NCBI RefSeq assembly: GCF_000757485.1
Contig: NZ_JPYO01000005.1
Span: 1-50,390, forward strand
Reading direction: 5' to 3'
Length of the DNA stretch: 50,390 nt
Source of the DNA: Achromobacter sp. RTa
Lineage (GTDB): Bacteria > Pseudomonadota > Gammaproteobacteria > Burkholderiales > Burkholderiaceae_B
Part shown: piece by piece, positions 9,366-17,842 of the stretch
How the letters are laid out: the number at the start of each line of letters is the position of its first letter
Position numbering within the stretch: the stretch's first letter is position 1
The notes under the pieces: model-generated
Told to the model about the DNA's origin: nothing
Seen by the model: only the letters and a program-made list of their open reading frames with translations
Database searches by the model: none
Program-made: the position numbers and the translations under genes

Positions 9366-10634
9366 ATGCAAATGCCCGATTGGGCGGCCCGGGGGCAGCC
9401 CCATATCTGGCTTCCCTATGCCCAGATGAAGACGGCGACGCCGCCCTTGCCCGTGGTGCGAAGCCACGGCAGCCGGCTGGAACTGGCCGACGGCCGCAGC
9501 TTGATCGATGGGGTGGCCTCCTGGTGGACAGCATGCCACGGCTACAACCATCCGCACATCGCGCAGGCGGTCCGGGCCCAGCTGGAAGCCATGCCGCACG
9601 TGATGTTCGGCGGGCTGACGCACGAACCCGCGCTGACCCTGGCGCGCCGGCTGGCCGGCCTGCTCGGGCCGGGGCTGGACCGTGTCTTCTATACGGATTC
9701 GGGCTCGGTGGCGGTCGAGGTCGCCATGAAGATGGCCTTGCAGTTCTGGTTGAACCAGGGCGAGCGCGGCCGTGACCGTTTCCTGGCGTTCCGGGGCGGC
9801 TATCACGGAGATACATTCGGCACCATGGCGGTGTGCGATCCGGAGGACGGCATGCATAGCCTGTTCCGGGGCATGCTGGCCGAGCACGACATCCTCGACC
9901 TGCCGCGCGGCGACGCGGAGCTGGCCGCGCTGGAGGCCCACCTGGATAAGCATGGCGAGCGGCTGGCTGGGATCCTGGTCGAGCCGCTGGTGCAGGGCGC
10001 GGGCGGCATGCTGCTGCACAGCCCGGAAGTGCTGCGGCGGCTGCGCCGCCTGGCCGACCGGCACGGCCTGCTGCTGATCTTCGACGAGATCTTCACCGGC
10101 TTCGGGCGGACGGGCACGATGTTCGCGTTCGAACAGGCCGGCATCCGGCCGGACATCCTGACCCTGTCCAAGGCCCTGACCGGCGGCACCTTGCCGCTTG
10201 CCGCCACCGTGGCCAGCAGCCGGGTGTTCGATGCCTTCTGGTCCGACGATCCCTCGCACGCGCTGATGCACGGCCCCACCTTCATGGGCAATGCGCTGGC
10301 CTGCGCGGCGGCCAATGCCTCGCTGGACCTGTTCGAGACCGAGCCGCGCCTGGCGCAGGCCGCGGCCATCTCCGAGGCGCTGGCGGCAGGGCTGGAGCCG
10401 TGCCGCGAACTCGGCTGGGTGCGCGACGTGCGGGTGCTGGGCGCCATCGGGGTGGTGGAACTGGACGGCATCGCCGACCGCGAGGGCCTGAAACGGCGCC
10501 TGGTGGAAGCCGGCGTCTGGGTGCGGCCCTTCGGCAACGTCGTCTACCTGACTCCGGCGCTGACCATCGGCGAGGATGAACTGGCCAGCCTGATGCGGGC
10601 CGTGGCCGGCGTGCTGGGCCGCCAGCGCCCCTGA
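9366..10634 (+). CDS. bioA: Adenosylmethionine--8-amino-7-oxononanoate aminotransferase
   Basis: PLP enzyme that transfers the amino group of S-adenosylmethionine to KAPA, giving DAPA. It is 422 aa. It begins with the BioA pattern HIWLPYAQMK. SWWTACHGYNHP is the substrate-side motif, DEIFTGFGRTG holds the cofactor aspartate and LSKALTGGTLPLA the PLP lysine. A very good ribosome-binding site (AGGAGGT at 9354-9360) supports the start at 9366. It is divergent from bioF, with 169 bp between them. bioB, the last step, is not in this window, so the pathway set here is bioA, F, H and C/D. Confidence 0.95.
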   Translation: MQMPDWAARGQPHIWLPYAQMKTATPPLPVVRSHGSRLELADGRSLIDGVASWWTACHGYNHPHIAQAVRAQLEAMPHVMFGGLTHEPALTLARRLAGLLGPGLDRVFYTDSGSVAVEVAMKMALQFWLNQGERGRDRFLAFRGGYHGDTFGTMAVCDPEDGMHSLFRGMLAEHDILDLPRGDAELAALEAHLDKHGERLAGILVEPLVQGAGGMLLHSPEVLRRLRRLADRHGLLLIFDEIFTGFGRTGTMFAFEQAGIRPDILTLSKALTGGTLPLAATVASSRVFDAFWSDDPSHALMHGPTFMGNALACAAANASLDLFETEPRLAQAAAISEALAAGLEPCRELGWVRDVRVLGAIGVVELDGIADREGLKRRLVEAGVWVRPFGNVVYLTPALTIGEDELASLMRAVAGVLGRQRP

Positions 10635-10656
10635 TCCCCGGCGGCACGGGGATCAG
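10631..10656 (+). terminator. 10-bp hairpin containing the bioA stop codon
   Basis: CTGATCCCCG at 10631-10640 pairs perfectly with 10647-10656 around GCGGCA. The bioA stop TGA lies in the left arm. No T-run follows, so it may be a weak terminator or a 3'-end stabiliser. It sits 20 bp before the FNR box of the next operon. Confidence 0.45.
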
Positions 10657-10675
10657 GCAAGCCGGATCGGGCGCC

Positions 10676-10689
10676 TTGATTCAGATCAA
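10676..10689. promoter_or_regulatory. FNR/ANR box, perfect TTGAT-N4-ATCAA, upstream of the ccoI-like gene
   Basis: TTGAT TCAG ATCAA is an exact FNR-family site. If it acts as a class II activator centred at -41.5, transcription would start at about 10724, which is the first base of the chosen start codon. A TACCAT hexamer at 10712-10717 is in place for a -10 element. The gene may therefore have a leaderless or near-leaderless mRNA. Confidence 0.85.
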
Positions 10690-10723
10690 GGCATGGGCGC
10701 GGCGCGCTGGTTACCATCGGCGC

Positions 10724-11695
10724 ATGCGAGCAAAATCGATCTTCGCCGTCCCGGCGGCCCTGTCCCAGCCAGAACGCCAGCAGCGCCGCCATGCGCTGGT
10801 GCGCCTGTCGCTGGCGTGGCTGGCGATGATGCAGGTCATGATGTTCGCCTGGCCCGGCTACCTGCGGCACGAGAGCATGCCGGCGGACGCGCTGGAAACG
10901 CTGGACTGGGCCATCGTTCTGATGAATTGGGCCAGCCTGGCGCTGACCGTGCCCGTGGTGCTGTATTCGGCCTGGCCGATCTGGCGCCACGCGGGCGACA
11001 ACCTGCGGCGAGGCCGCGCCGGCATGGACGTGCCGGTGGCGCTGGGCATCGTCGCCGCCTTCATCCCGAGCGTCCACGCCACCTATACCGGCCGGGGCGA
11101 GGTCTATTTCGATTCGGTCACGATGTTCGTGGCCTTCCTGCTGACCGCGCGCTACCTGGAACTGTGCGCCCGCCAGTCCTTCGGCGGCGCGGCCGGCGGG
11201 CTGCGCCATGAGCGCGTGGAGGCGCAGCGGCTGGAGCTCGGCGCCCGCGCCGACCGCCTGGCCTCGCGCTTCGTGATGGCGCAGGTTGCGCTGGCGCTTG
11301 CGGCCGCGGCTGCCTGGGCCTGGATCGACCCGGCCCACAGCATCCCCGTGATGGTGGCCCTGCTGGTGATGAGCTGCCCCTGCGCCATGTCGATGGCGGT
11401 GCCCACCGCCATGGCCTCCGCGCATTCGGCGCTGGCCGCCCATCCCAACATGCCCGACGCCGCGCTGGACGCACTGCTTGCCGAGGCGCGGCGCAAGGCC
11501 CGCCAGAATCTCAACGGATCGCTGGTCTGGCATCTGCTCATGACGCCGCTGGCGCTGGTCGGCTGGGTCACGCCGTGGCTGGCCGCGATCACCATGCTGG
11601 TGTCGTCGCTGGCCGTCGCCTACAACTCCTGGCGTCTGTGCCGCCGCGACTGGTCCGGCGCGCCGTCGGGAGCCGCGCTGGAAGCGGCTTCATGA
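10724..11695 (+). CDS. CcoI/CopA-like P-type ATPase membrane domain without catalytic domains
   Basis: A 323-aa protein that aligns by eye with the membrane parts of CcoI/FixI copper ATPases, which are normally above 700 aa. Retained: about eight hydrophobic segments, the metal-site motif SCPCAMSMAVPTA, and the last two helices including RQNL and WLAAITMLVSSLAV, which keeps an MxxSS pattern. Missing: the N-terminal HMA domain; the actuator domain (no TGES; the loop is about 35 residues); and the P and N domains (no DKTGT, no HP motif; replaced by about 25 residues). The usual Tyr-Asn of the penultimate helix reads Trp-His. It cannot hydrolyse ATP as written. It is coupled to ccoS by ATGA and preceded by an FNR box. 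The start at 10724 is inferred; a TTG start at 10676 would lie inside the FNR box. A role in copper delivery to cbb3 oxidase is possible but unproven. Confidence 0.8.
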   Translation: MRAKSIFAVPAALSQPERQQRRHALVRLSLAWLAMMQVMMFAWPGYLRHESMPADALETLDWAIVLMNWASLALTVPVVLYSAWPIWRHAGDNLRRGRAGMDVPVALGIVAAFIPSVHATYTGRGEVYFDSVTMFVAFLLTARYLELCARQSFGGAAGGLRHERVEAQRLELGARADRLASRFVMAQVALALAAAAAWAWIDPAHSIPVMVALLVMSCPCAMSMAVPTAMASAHSALAAHPNMPDAALDALLAEARRKARQNLNGSLVWHLLMTPLALVGWVTPWLAAITMLVSSLAVAYNSWRLCRRDWSGAPSGAALEAAS

Positions 11696-11853
11696 CCATC
11701 CTCTATCTGCTGCTGCCCTTGTCCCTGTTGTTCGTGCTCGCCATCGGCGTGACGCTCTGGTGGGCCGTCTTCAACGGCCAGTACGACGACACCGATGACG
11801 CCGGCACGGCCATCCTGCGCGACGACGACAGCGGCCCCGCCGGCCGCGGTTGA
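11692..11853 (+). CDS. ccoS: Cbb3 oxidase maturation protein CcoS
   Basis: A 53-aa single-span membrane protein: MTILYLLLPLSLLFVLAIGV, followed by WWAVFNGQYDD. The FDDL-like acidic stretch after the helix is typical of CcoS, which is needed for cofactor insertion into the CcoN subunit. The start overlaps the stop of the ccoI-like gene in ATGA, so translation is probably coupled. The normal partner of CcoS is a full CcoI ATPase; here the partner is the stripped version. The C-terminus is short and acidic, as in relatives. Confidence 0.88.
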   Translation: MTILYLLLPLSLLFVLAIGVTLWWAVFNGQYDDTDDAGTAILRDDDSGPAGRG

Positions 11854-11927
11854 GGGCCGGCCGCATCCGCGGCCCCGCCATAGATCCGTTGCGCAATCCG
11901 CGCGTTCCCCTGTACTGCCTGTAGGGT

Positions 11928-11941
11928 TTGATCCAAATCAA
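11928..11941. promoter_or_regulatory. FNR/ANR box, perfect TTGAT-N4-ATCAA, upstream of ccoN
   Basis: TTGAT CCAA ATCAA, centred 75 bp before the ccoN start codon. Class II spacing puts the transcription start at about 11976 and a 34-nt leader before the ATG at 12010. It indicates induction of the oxidase under low oxygen. Confidence 0.9.
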
Positions 11942-12009
11942 CGTCCGTTTATCCGCCAGCCCCCATCATTGCAACCTGGATCTATTTGTTTCTCTTTAGG
12001 GGTAGGGTG

Positions 12010-13497
12010 ATGAACGATTGCACAGCAATCGCAAGCAAGGCCGATACCTTCAACTACAAGATCGTGAGGCAGTTCGCACTCATGACGGTAGTCTGGGGCA
12101 TCGTCGGCATGGCTGTGGGCGTATTTATCGCCGCGCAGTTGATCTGGCCGCAGCTGAACTTCGATATCGCATGGTTGTCGTACGGCCGCCTGCGCCCGCT
12201 GCATACCAACGCGGTCATTTTCGCGTTCGGCGGCAGCGCGCTGTTCACGACGTCGTACTACGTGGTCCAGCGCACCTGTCAGGCGCGCCTGTTCTGCGGC
12301 CCGCTGGCCGCGTTCACGTTCTGGGGCTGGCAGATCGTCATCGTCGCCGCCGCCATCACCCTGCCCATGGGTTTCACCAGCAGCAAGGAGTACGCCGAGC
12401 TGGAATGGCCCATCGACATCCTGATCACGCTGGTCTGGGTGGCCTACGCCATCGTGTTCTTCGGCACGATCGTCAAGCGCCGGTCCAAGCACATCTACGT
12501 GGCCAATTGGTTCTTCGGCTCGTACATCCTCACGATCGCCATCCTGCATATCTTCAATAACATCGAGATGCCGGTTTCGCTGTGGAAGTCCTACTCGGCC
12601 TACGCCGGCGTGCAGGACGCCATGGTGCAGTGGTGGTACGGCCACAACGCCGTCGGCTTCTTCCTGACCACAAGCTTCCTGGGCATGATGTATTACTTCG
12701 TGCCGAAGCAGGCCGGTCGCCCCATCTATTCCTACCGCCTGTCCATCGTCCACTTCTGGGCGCTGGCGTTCACGTACATGTGGGCGGGCCCGCACCACCT
12801 GCTGTACACCTCGCTGCCCGACTGGACCCAGTCGCTGGGCATGACCTTCTCGCTGATCCTGCTGGCGCCGTCGTGGGGCGGCATGATCAACGGCATCATG
12901 ACCCTGCAGGGCGCCTGGTACAAGCTGCGCACCGACCCGATCCTGAAGTTCATGGTGACGGCGCTGTCGTTCTACGGCATGTCGACCTTCGAAGGCTCGA
13001 TGATGTCGATCCGCACGGTCAACGCGCTGTCGCACTACACGGACTGGACCATCGGCCACGTGCACTCGGGCGCGCTGGGCTGGGTCGCCATGATCTCCTT
13101 CGGTTCGCTCTACTACCTGATTCCGCGCCTCTACGGCCGCGAAAAGATGTACAGCGTGAAGGCCATCGAACTGCACTTCTGGATCGCGACCATCGGCGTG
13201 GTGCTCTACATCGCCGCCATGTGGATCGCCGGCGTGCAGCAAGGCCTGATGTGGCGCGATACCGCCGCCGACGGCACCCTGGTGTACAGCTTCGTCGAAG
13301 AACTGAAGACGCGGGTTCCGTATTACCTGATCCGCCTGCTGGGTGGCACGCTGTTCCTGTCGGGTGTGTTCGTCATGGCCTGGAACGTGTGGATGACGGT
13401 GCGCGGCGCGCGCCCGGTCAACCCCGCCATTCCGCAAGACGATCCCCATGCCGCGCGTCCGTCGGTCCCCGCGACCGCCGTGCCGGCCACTGCTTGA
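12010..13497 (+). CDS. ccoN: Cytochrome c oxidase cbb3-type, subunit I (CcoN)
   Basis: The catalytic subunit of the high-affinity terminal oxidase: it holds low-spin haem b, high-spin haem b3 and CuB in the inner membrane and pumps protons. It is 495 aa with about 12 helices. Histidine ligands are visible in [15 protein letters not shown] (low-spin haem), [14 protein letters not shown], and the AGPHHLLYT / [11 protein letters not shown] region (CuB and haem b3). The start at 12010 ([10 protein letters not shown]) is preferred to a TTG at 11986; a G-rich stretch (GGTAGGG) precedes it. First gene of ccoNOQP; the FNR box at 11928-11941 should drive it. Confidence 0.96.
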   Translation: MNDCTAIASKADTFNYKIVRQFALMTVVWGIVGMAVGVFIAAQLIWPQLNFDIAWLSYGRLRPLHTNAVIFAFGGSALFTTSYYVVQRTCQARLFCGPLAAFTFWGWQIVIVAAAITLPMGFTSSKEYAELEWPIDILITLVWVAYAIVFFGTIVKRRSKHIYVANWFFGSYILTIAILHIFNNIEMPVSLWKSYSAYAGVQDAMVQWWYGHNAVGFFLTTSFLGMMYYFVPKQAGRPIYSYRLSIVHFWALAFTYMWAGPHHLLYTSLPDWTQSLGMTFSLILLAPSWGGMINGIMTLQGAWYKLRTDPILKFMVTALSFYGMSTFEGSMMSIRTVNALSHYTDWTIGHVHSGALGWVAMISFGSLYYLIPRLYGREKMYSVKAIELHFWIATIGVVLYIAAMWIAGVQQGLMWRDTAADGTLVYSFVEELKTRVPYYLIRLLGGTLFLSGVFVMAWNVWMTVRGARPVNPAIPQDDPHAARPSVPATAVPATA

Positions 13498-13507
13498 CGA
13501 GGACATC

Positions 13508-14200
13508 ATGGCCAAAAAGCAACACGGCTTCTTTTCTCACGAGACGCTCGAGAAGAACATCGGCTGGATGATCATCGCCAGCATCCTGGTGGTGTCCTTC
13601 GCGGGCCTGGTTCAGATCATTCCGCTGTTCTTCCAGCACAGCACGACCCAGGCCGTCGCGGGCGTCGAACCGTACAGCCCGCTGCGGCTGATGGGCCGCG
13701 ACGTCTACATTCGCGAAGGCTGCGTCGGCTGCCACTCGCAGCAGGTGCGCGTGCTGGCCGCAGAGGTGCAGCGCTACGGTTCGTACTCGGTCGCGGCGGA
13801 ATCGGTCTTCGACCATCCGTTCCTGTGGGGCTCCAAGCGCACCGGTCCCGACCTGGCGCGCGTGGGCGAACGCTATTCCGACGACTGGCACCGCATCCAC
13901 CTGCGCGATCCACGCAAGGTGGTGCCGGAGTCCAACATGCCCGCCTATCCCTGGCTGGAAAAGACGGTGATCACCGGCCAGAACGTGGACGAGCGCATGC
14001 GGGCCCTGCGCAAGCTGGGCGTGCCCTACACCGACGAGGAAATCGCGGCGGCGCCCAAGGCCATCGAAGGCAAGACCGAGGAAGACGCGCTGGTCGCCTA
14101 CCTGCAGGGTCTGGGCGTCGGCGTGCGCAAGGCCAAGCAGGCGGAGCAGGCCGGGAAGGCGGCCCAGTCCGCCGCGCAGCCGGCCGCCACGGGAGGCTGA
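13508..14200 (+). CDS. ccoO: Cytochrome c oxidase cbb3-type, subunit II (CcoO)
   Basis: Membrane-anchored mono-haem cytochrome c that passes electrons from CcoP to CcoN. It is 230 aa. One N-terminal helix (about residues 18-38) precedes the haem motif [12 protein letters not shown] near residue 75. [17 protein letters not shown] sequence and a methionine ligand in ESNMPAYPW follow, all typical of CcoO. The start at 13508 ([17 protein letters not shown]) fits the family; it lies 10 bp after ccoN. An alanine- and glutamine-rich tail ends the protein. Confidence 0.96.
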   Translation: MAKKQHGFFSHETLEKNIGWMIIASILVVSFAGLVQIIPLFFQHSTTQAVAGVEPYSPLRLMGRDVYIREGCVGCHSQQVRVLAAEVQRYGSYSVAAESVFDHPFLWGSKRTGPDLARVGERYSDDWHRIHLRDPRKVVPESNMPAYPWLEKTVITGQNVDERMRALRKLGVPYTDEEIAAAPKAIEGKTEEDALVAYLQGLGVGVRKAKQAEQAGKAAQSAAQPAATGG

Positions 14201-14202
14201 CC

Positions 14203-14379
14203 ATGCTGGGCTACCTGAGCGCAATCGTCACCGCCATCTCGATGGCAACCTTTTTCGGCATTGTCTGGTGGGCCTGCTCGCGCGGCCGCCAGAGCGCCAA
14301 TCGCGAATCGGCCATGCTGCCGTTCGCACTGCCCGATGAATTCGGGCCGGCACAACAAGATGGAGCGAATCGGTCATGA
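14203..14379 (+). CDS. ccoQ: Cbb3 oxidase small subunit CcoQ
   Basis: A 58-aa single-span membrane protein (MLGYLSAIVTAISMATFFGI, then VWWACSRGR) that stabilises the oxidase complex. The N-terminal helix and following FALPDEF stretch match CcoQ/FixQ. It starts 2 bp after the ccoO stop and overlaps ccoP by ATGA. It is too short for homology alone to be decisive, but position between ccoO and ccoP settles the call. Confidence 0.92.
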   Translation: MLGYLSAIVTAISMATFFGIVWWACSRGRQSANRESAMLPFALPDEFGPAQQDGANRS

Positions 14380-15323
14380 GCGATTTCGTTAGCGGCTTTT
14401 GGGGGTATTTCATCTCGATCATCGCCGTGGGCGGCGTGCTCTGGTGCGTCTGGCTGCTGTACACGCAGCGCCGCTGGCTCAGCACCAGGCCGGCCAATGG
14501 CCAGGTCGAGGACACGGGCCACGTCTGGGACGGCGACCTGACCGAGCTCAACAACCCGGTGCCCGGCTGGTGGACCTGGATGTACCTGCTGGCCTGCGGC
14601 TTCGCGCTGGGCTACCTGTTCTTCATGCCGGGCCTGGGCGAATACAAGGGCCAGCTGGGTTACAGCAGCACGCAGGAAGTCGCGCAGCAGCAGGCCAGGA
14701 TGGCCGAGGCCGTGCGGCCGATCTACGCGCGCTTCGAGACCATGGACATTCCGCAGATCGCCCAGGATCCCGGCGCCCGTGAAATCGGCCAGCGCCTGTT
14801 CCTGAACACCTGCGCGCAATGCCACGGTTCGGACGCCAAGGGCGGCCCCAGCTTCCCCAACCTGGCGGACGGAGACTGGCTGCACGGCGGCACTCCCGAG
14901 GCCATCACCCAGACCATCACGCATGGCCGCGTCGGCGTGATGCCGCCCTGGAAGGCGGCGATCGATCCCAAGACGGCCGGCGACATCGCCCAGTACGTGC
15001 GTTCGCTGTCGGGCCTGACGGCCGATCCGGTCCGCGTGTTCCGCGGCAAGCGCGAATTCGCCAACTTCTGCGTCGCCTGTCACGGCGTGGACGGCAAGGG
15101 CAACCAGGCCATGGGCGCGCCCAACCTCACGGACGACGTGTGGCTGTATGGCAGCTCCGAGGCGACCATCGTAAAGACGATCCTGGATGGCCGCGACAAC
15201 CGCATGCCCGCGCACCAGGACATCCTGACGCCCGAGCAGATCAAGATCCTGACGGCGTGGGTCTGGGGCTTGTCGAACAAGCCCGGCGCGGCGCCCCAGG
15301 CAACGGCCGAGGCGGCGAAGTAA
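14376..15323 (+). CDS. ccoP: Cytochrome c oxidase cbb3-type, subunit III (CcoP)
   Basis: Membrane-anchored di-haem cytochrome c that takes electrons from soluble cytochromes. It is 315 aa. Two N-terminal hydrophobic segments (about residues 10-30 and 65-85) are joined by the CcoP loop HVWDGDLTELNNPVPGWW. Haem motifs are CAQCH (about residue 148) and CVACH (about residue 232), each followed by a methionine ligand region (VGVMPPWKA and DNRMPAH). Translationally coupled to ccoQ. The protein ends in a short Ala-rich tail. Confidence 0.96.
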   Translation: MSDFVSGFWGYFISIIAVGGVLWCVWLLYTQRRWLSTRPANGQVEDTGHVWDGDLTELNNPVPGWWTWMYLLACGFALGYLFFMPGLGEYKGQLGYSSTQEVAQQQARMAEAVRPIYARFETMDIPQIAQDPGAREIGQRLFLNTCAQCHGSDAKGGPSFPNLADGDWLHGGTPEAITQTITHGRVGVMPPWKAAIDPKTAGDIAQYVRSLSGLTADPVRVFRGKREFANFCVACHGVDGKGNQAMGAPNLTDDVWLYGSSEATIVKTILDGRDNRMPAHQDILTPEQIKILTAWVWGLSNKPGAAPQATAEAAK

Positions 15324-15343
15324 AGGGCATAAACGGCGCTTAA

Positions 15344-15368
15344 GTGGGAGCGCAAGGGCGGCTCCCAC
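15344..15368 (+). other. Perfect 8-bp hairpin between ccoP and ccoG
   Basis: GTGGGAGC at 15344-15351 and GCTCCCAC at 15361-15368 with a 9-nt loop. No T-run follows. It may act as an mRNA processing or stability element that sets ccoG expression below ccoNOQP. Confidence 0.5.
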
Positions 15369-15397
15369 ATCACTGGACTTACAGCAGGGAGCAGCAA

Positions 15398-16888
15398 ATG
15401 GAAGATGGGTCAACCGCAAGCGTCGGCAATTCGCCTGGCGGTGACCCGCCGCCCTGGCGGCCGCACACGAGGCCGCCGCGTCCCGGACAGGAAACCCTGG
15501 AACAGACGCTGGCGGGCGTGCGCAGCAAGATCTACCCGCGGTCCGTCAGCGGCATCTTCGCCCGTTGGCGCATCGCGTTCGTTTTCATCACGCAGCTGGT
15601 TTTCTACGGCCTGCCCTGGCTGCAGTGGAACGGGCGCCAGGCCGTGCTGTTCGACCTGGGCGCGCGCAAGTTCTATCTCTTCGGCCTGGTGCTGTGGCCG
15701 CAGGATGTGGTCTACCTGGCCGTGCTGCTCGTCATATCGGCCCTGGCGCTGTTCCTGTTCACCGCGGTGGCGGGGCGCCTCTTCTGCGGCTATGCCTGTC
15801 CGCAGACCGTCTATACCGAGATCTTCATGTGGATCGAGCGCAAGGTCGAAGGCGACCGCATCGCGCGCATCCGCCTGGACGAATCGCCCTGGACCTGGCG
15901 CAAGGCCCGCCTGAAGCTGACCAAGCATTTCCTCTGGATCGCGCTGGCCTGGTGGACCGGCTCCACCTTCATCGGGTATTTCGCGCCCATCCGCGAACTG
16001 GGCCACGAGCTCTTCGCCCTGCAGCTGGGGCCCTGGCAGTGGTTCTGGATGCTGTTCTACGGCTTCGCCACCTGGGGCAACGCCGGCTTCATGCGCGAAT
16101 CGGTGTGCAAATACATGTGCCCCTACGCACGTTTCCAGAGCGTGATGGTGGACCCGGACACCTTCGTGGTCACCTACGACAAGCGCCGCGGCGATCCGCG
16201 CGGCGGACGCTCGCGCAAGGTCGACCACAAGGCGGCAGGAATGGGCGATTGCGTCGATTGCAGCCTGTGCGTGCAGGTCTGTCCGACGGGCATCGACATC
16301 CGCGACGGCCTGCAATACATGTGCATCGGCTGCGGCGCCTGTATCGACGCCTGCGATCAGGTCATGGACAAGATGCAGTACGAGCCCGGGCTGATCCGCT
16401 ACACCTCGGAGCGCGCGATGCTCGACGGCCTGTCCGCCAAGAGCGCGCGGTCCCATCTGCTTCGCCCGCGCGTGCTGATATACGGCACGCTGATCCTGGG
16501 GTTGGCCGTTGCGTTCGTGGTTTCGCTGGCCATGCGCAACCCCTTGCGGGTAGACATCATCCGCGACCGCGGCGCCCTGGGCCGCGAAGTGGCCGGCGGC
16601 CTGATCGAAAACGTGTACCGGCTCCAGATCATCAACACGTCCGACCAGCCCATGCACCTGCGCCTGTCCGCCGAGGGCATGCCGGGCCTGGCCGTGATGG
16701 CGGGCCAGCAGGGCTCCGACACGGTGGACGTGGAGCCGGCGGCCAACAAGCTGGTGCCGATGGTGATCCGCGCCCCGGCCGGCTCGCAACCCGGCGCCCA
16801 TCCCATCACGCTGCGCGCGCGCGGCCAGGACGGCGAGAACCGCCAGATCGAAACCGACGAAGCCGCGAGCTTCTACGTCCCCGACTAA
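15398..16888 (+). CDS. ccoG: Cbb3 oxidase assembly ferredoxin CcoG (RdxA/FixG)
   Basis: Membrane iron-sulfur protein thought to reduce Cu(II) for assembly of cbb3 oxidase. It is 496 aa. Several membrane helices span residues 55-230, with CGYACPQTVYTE and CKYMCPYARFQ between them. A di-cluster ferredoxin domain follows, CVDCSLCVQVCPTGIDI and CIGCGACIDACD (about residues 285-325), then another helix and a C-terminal Ig-like domain in the periplasm. The start at 15398 is preferred over 15344 because of a GGGAG ribosome-binding site at 15388-15392 and because the upstream segment holds the hairpin. Third transcriptional block of the cco cluster. Confidence 0.95.
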   Translation: MEDGSTASVGNSPGGDPPPWRPHTRPPRPGQETLEQTLAGVRSKIYPRSVSGIFARWRIAFVFITQLVFYGLPWLQWNGRQAVLFDLGARKFYLFGLVLWPQDVVYLAVLLVISALALFLFTAVAGRLFCGYACPQTVYTEIFMWIERKVEGDRIARIRLDESPWTWRKARLKLTKHFLWIALAWWTGSTFIGYFAPIRELGHELFALQLGPWQWFWMLFYGFATWGNAGFMRESVCKYMCPYARFQSVMVDPDTFVVTYDKRRGDPRGGRSRKVDHKAAGMGDCVDCSLCVQVCPTGIDIRDGLQYMCIGCGACIDACDQVMDKMQYEPGLIRYTSERAMLDGLSAKSARSHLLRPRVLIYGTLILGLAVAFVVSLAMRNPLRVDIIRDRGALGREVAGGLIENVYRLQIINTSDQPMHLRLSAEGMPGLAVMAGQQGSDTVDVEPAANKLVPMVIRAPAGSQPGAHPITLRARGQDGENRQIETDEAASFYVPD

Positions 16889-16908
16889 GCACTGAAAAGG
16901 ATATGCCC

Positions 16909-17118
16909 ATGAACGCCGCTCCCGCCGCGCAGCCCGTCAAGCCCTGGTACCGTGAGCCCTGGCCGTGGATACTCATGGCCGGGCCCTTCGCGGCCATGAT
17001 CGGCTGCTTCGTCACGATCTATTTCGCGTTCACGAATTTCACCAACCAGCCGATCCAGGATGGCGTCGTCAAGCGCGGCCTGGTCGTCGAGCAGGCCGCT
17101 CCGAGCGCCAATCCGTAA
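16909..17118 (+). CDS. ccoH: Short FixH/CcoH-like membrane protein
   Basis: A 69-aa protein with one helix (PWPWILMAGPFAAMIGCFVT). The WYREPWPW start and the later DGVVKRGLVVEQ resemble the N-terminal part of FixH/CcoH, which usually runs to about 150 aa with a periplasmic domain after a DDYYKxGL motif. Here the DDYYK part is eroded and the domain is absent. The ATG at 16909 is chosen over 16903 because AAAGGA at 16896-16901 is 7 bp away. The gene lies 20 bp after ccoG, the standard fixG-fixH order. Function in cbb3 assembly is likely by context only. Confidence 0.75.
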   Translation: MNAAPAAQPVKPWYREPWPWILMAGPFAAMIGCFVTIYFAFTNFTNQPIQDGVVKRGLVVEQAAPSANP

Positions 17119-17133
17119 ACCGGGAGTGCACAG

Positions 17134-17370
17134 ATGGGCTTGAGATCGTTGATGTGGATACTGTGGCCGTCGTTCCTGGCGGCAGCGGCGGGGAGCGCGC
17201 TGATCTTCGCCCTGATCGACCCTCTGGACGTGGCGATCTTCGGCCACGTGCCGACGGGGCGCATGGGCTTCTACACGGTGTCTTTCTTTGTGCTTTGGGT
17301 CATGGCGGGCCTGTCCAGCACGCTGACGGCCTACCTGATGCCCAAGCCCGACGAAGACGAGGACCTGTAG
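17134..17370 (+). CDS. Small two-helix membrane protein of the cco cluster
   Basis: A 78-aa protein with two hydrophobic segments, about residues 5-28 and 45-68, and an acidic end (KPDEDEDL). I recognise no family with certainty. It starts 15 bp after the FixH-like gene behind a GGGAG ribosome-binding site, so it probably belongs to the same transcript as ccoG and takes part in oxidase assembly or regulation. It is the last gene of the cluster; a convergent gene follows. Confidence 0.75.
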   Translation: MGLRSLMWILWPSFLAAAAGSALIFALIDPLDVAIFGHVPTGRMGFYTVSFFVLWVMAGLSSTLTAYLMPKPDEDEDL

Positions 17371-17403
17371 CCGCGCCCGCCGGGTTGCGGCCCCCCGGGA
17401 GGG

Positions 17404-17742
17404 CTAGACCTTCTTGACGAATTCCGACTTGAGGCTCATGGAGCCGAAGCCGTCGATCTTGCAGTCGATGTCGTGGTCGCTGTCGACGAGCCGGATGCCC
17501 TTGACCTTGGTCCCCATCTTGATCACGCCGCCGGACCCCTTCAGCTTCAGGTCCTTGATGACGGTGACGGTATCGCCGTCCTGCAGGACGTTGCCGGCCG
17601 AATCTCGGTAGACCTTGGCTTCCTCGGCGGCTTCGGCGGCCTGCTGCGGCCATTCGTGCGCGCATTCCGGGCAGATGTACAGGGCGCCGTCCTCATAGGT
17701 GAATTCGGACTGGCATTTCGGACAGGCGGGCAAGGCGCTCAC
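17404..17742 (-). CDS. yjdM: YjdM/PhnA-family zinc-ribbon protein
   Basis: A 112-aa cytoplasmic protein of the family once annotated as alkylphosphonate utilisation protein PhnA. An N-terminal zinc ribbon ([13 protein letters not shown] then CPECAHEW, residues 7-31) precedes a small SH3-like domain ([19 protein letters not shown] to the end FVKKV). The biochemical function of the family is unknown. A GTG start at 17742 is chosen because it gives the family N-terminus ([10 protein letters not shown]) and has AGAGG upstream. No phosphonate genes lie nearby. Upstream of it is the palindrome cluster at 17843-18022. Confidence 0.88.
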   Translation of the reverse strand: MSALPACPKCQSEFTYEDGALYICPECAHEWPQQAAEAAEEAKVYRDSAGNVLQDGDTVTVIKDLKLKGSGGVIKMGTKVKGIRLVDSDHDIDCKIDGFGSMSLKSEFVKKV

Positions 17743-17842
17743 GGGTAAACCTCTGGTGCAAAAACGGCGCGGTTCGCGCAACCCGCAAGTATACGGCGCG
17801 GCAGCCCTGCGGCCAGGTATCCGACACGCCCGGCCGACGCCA

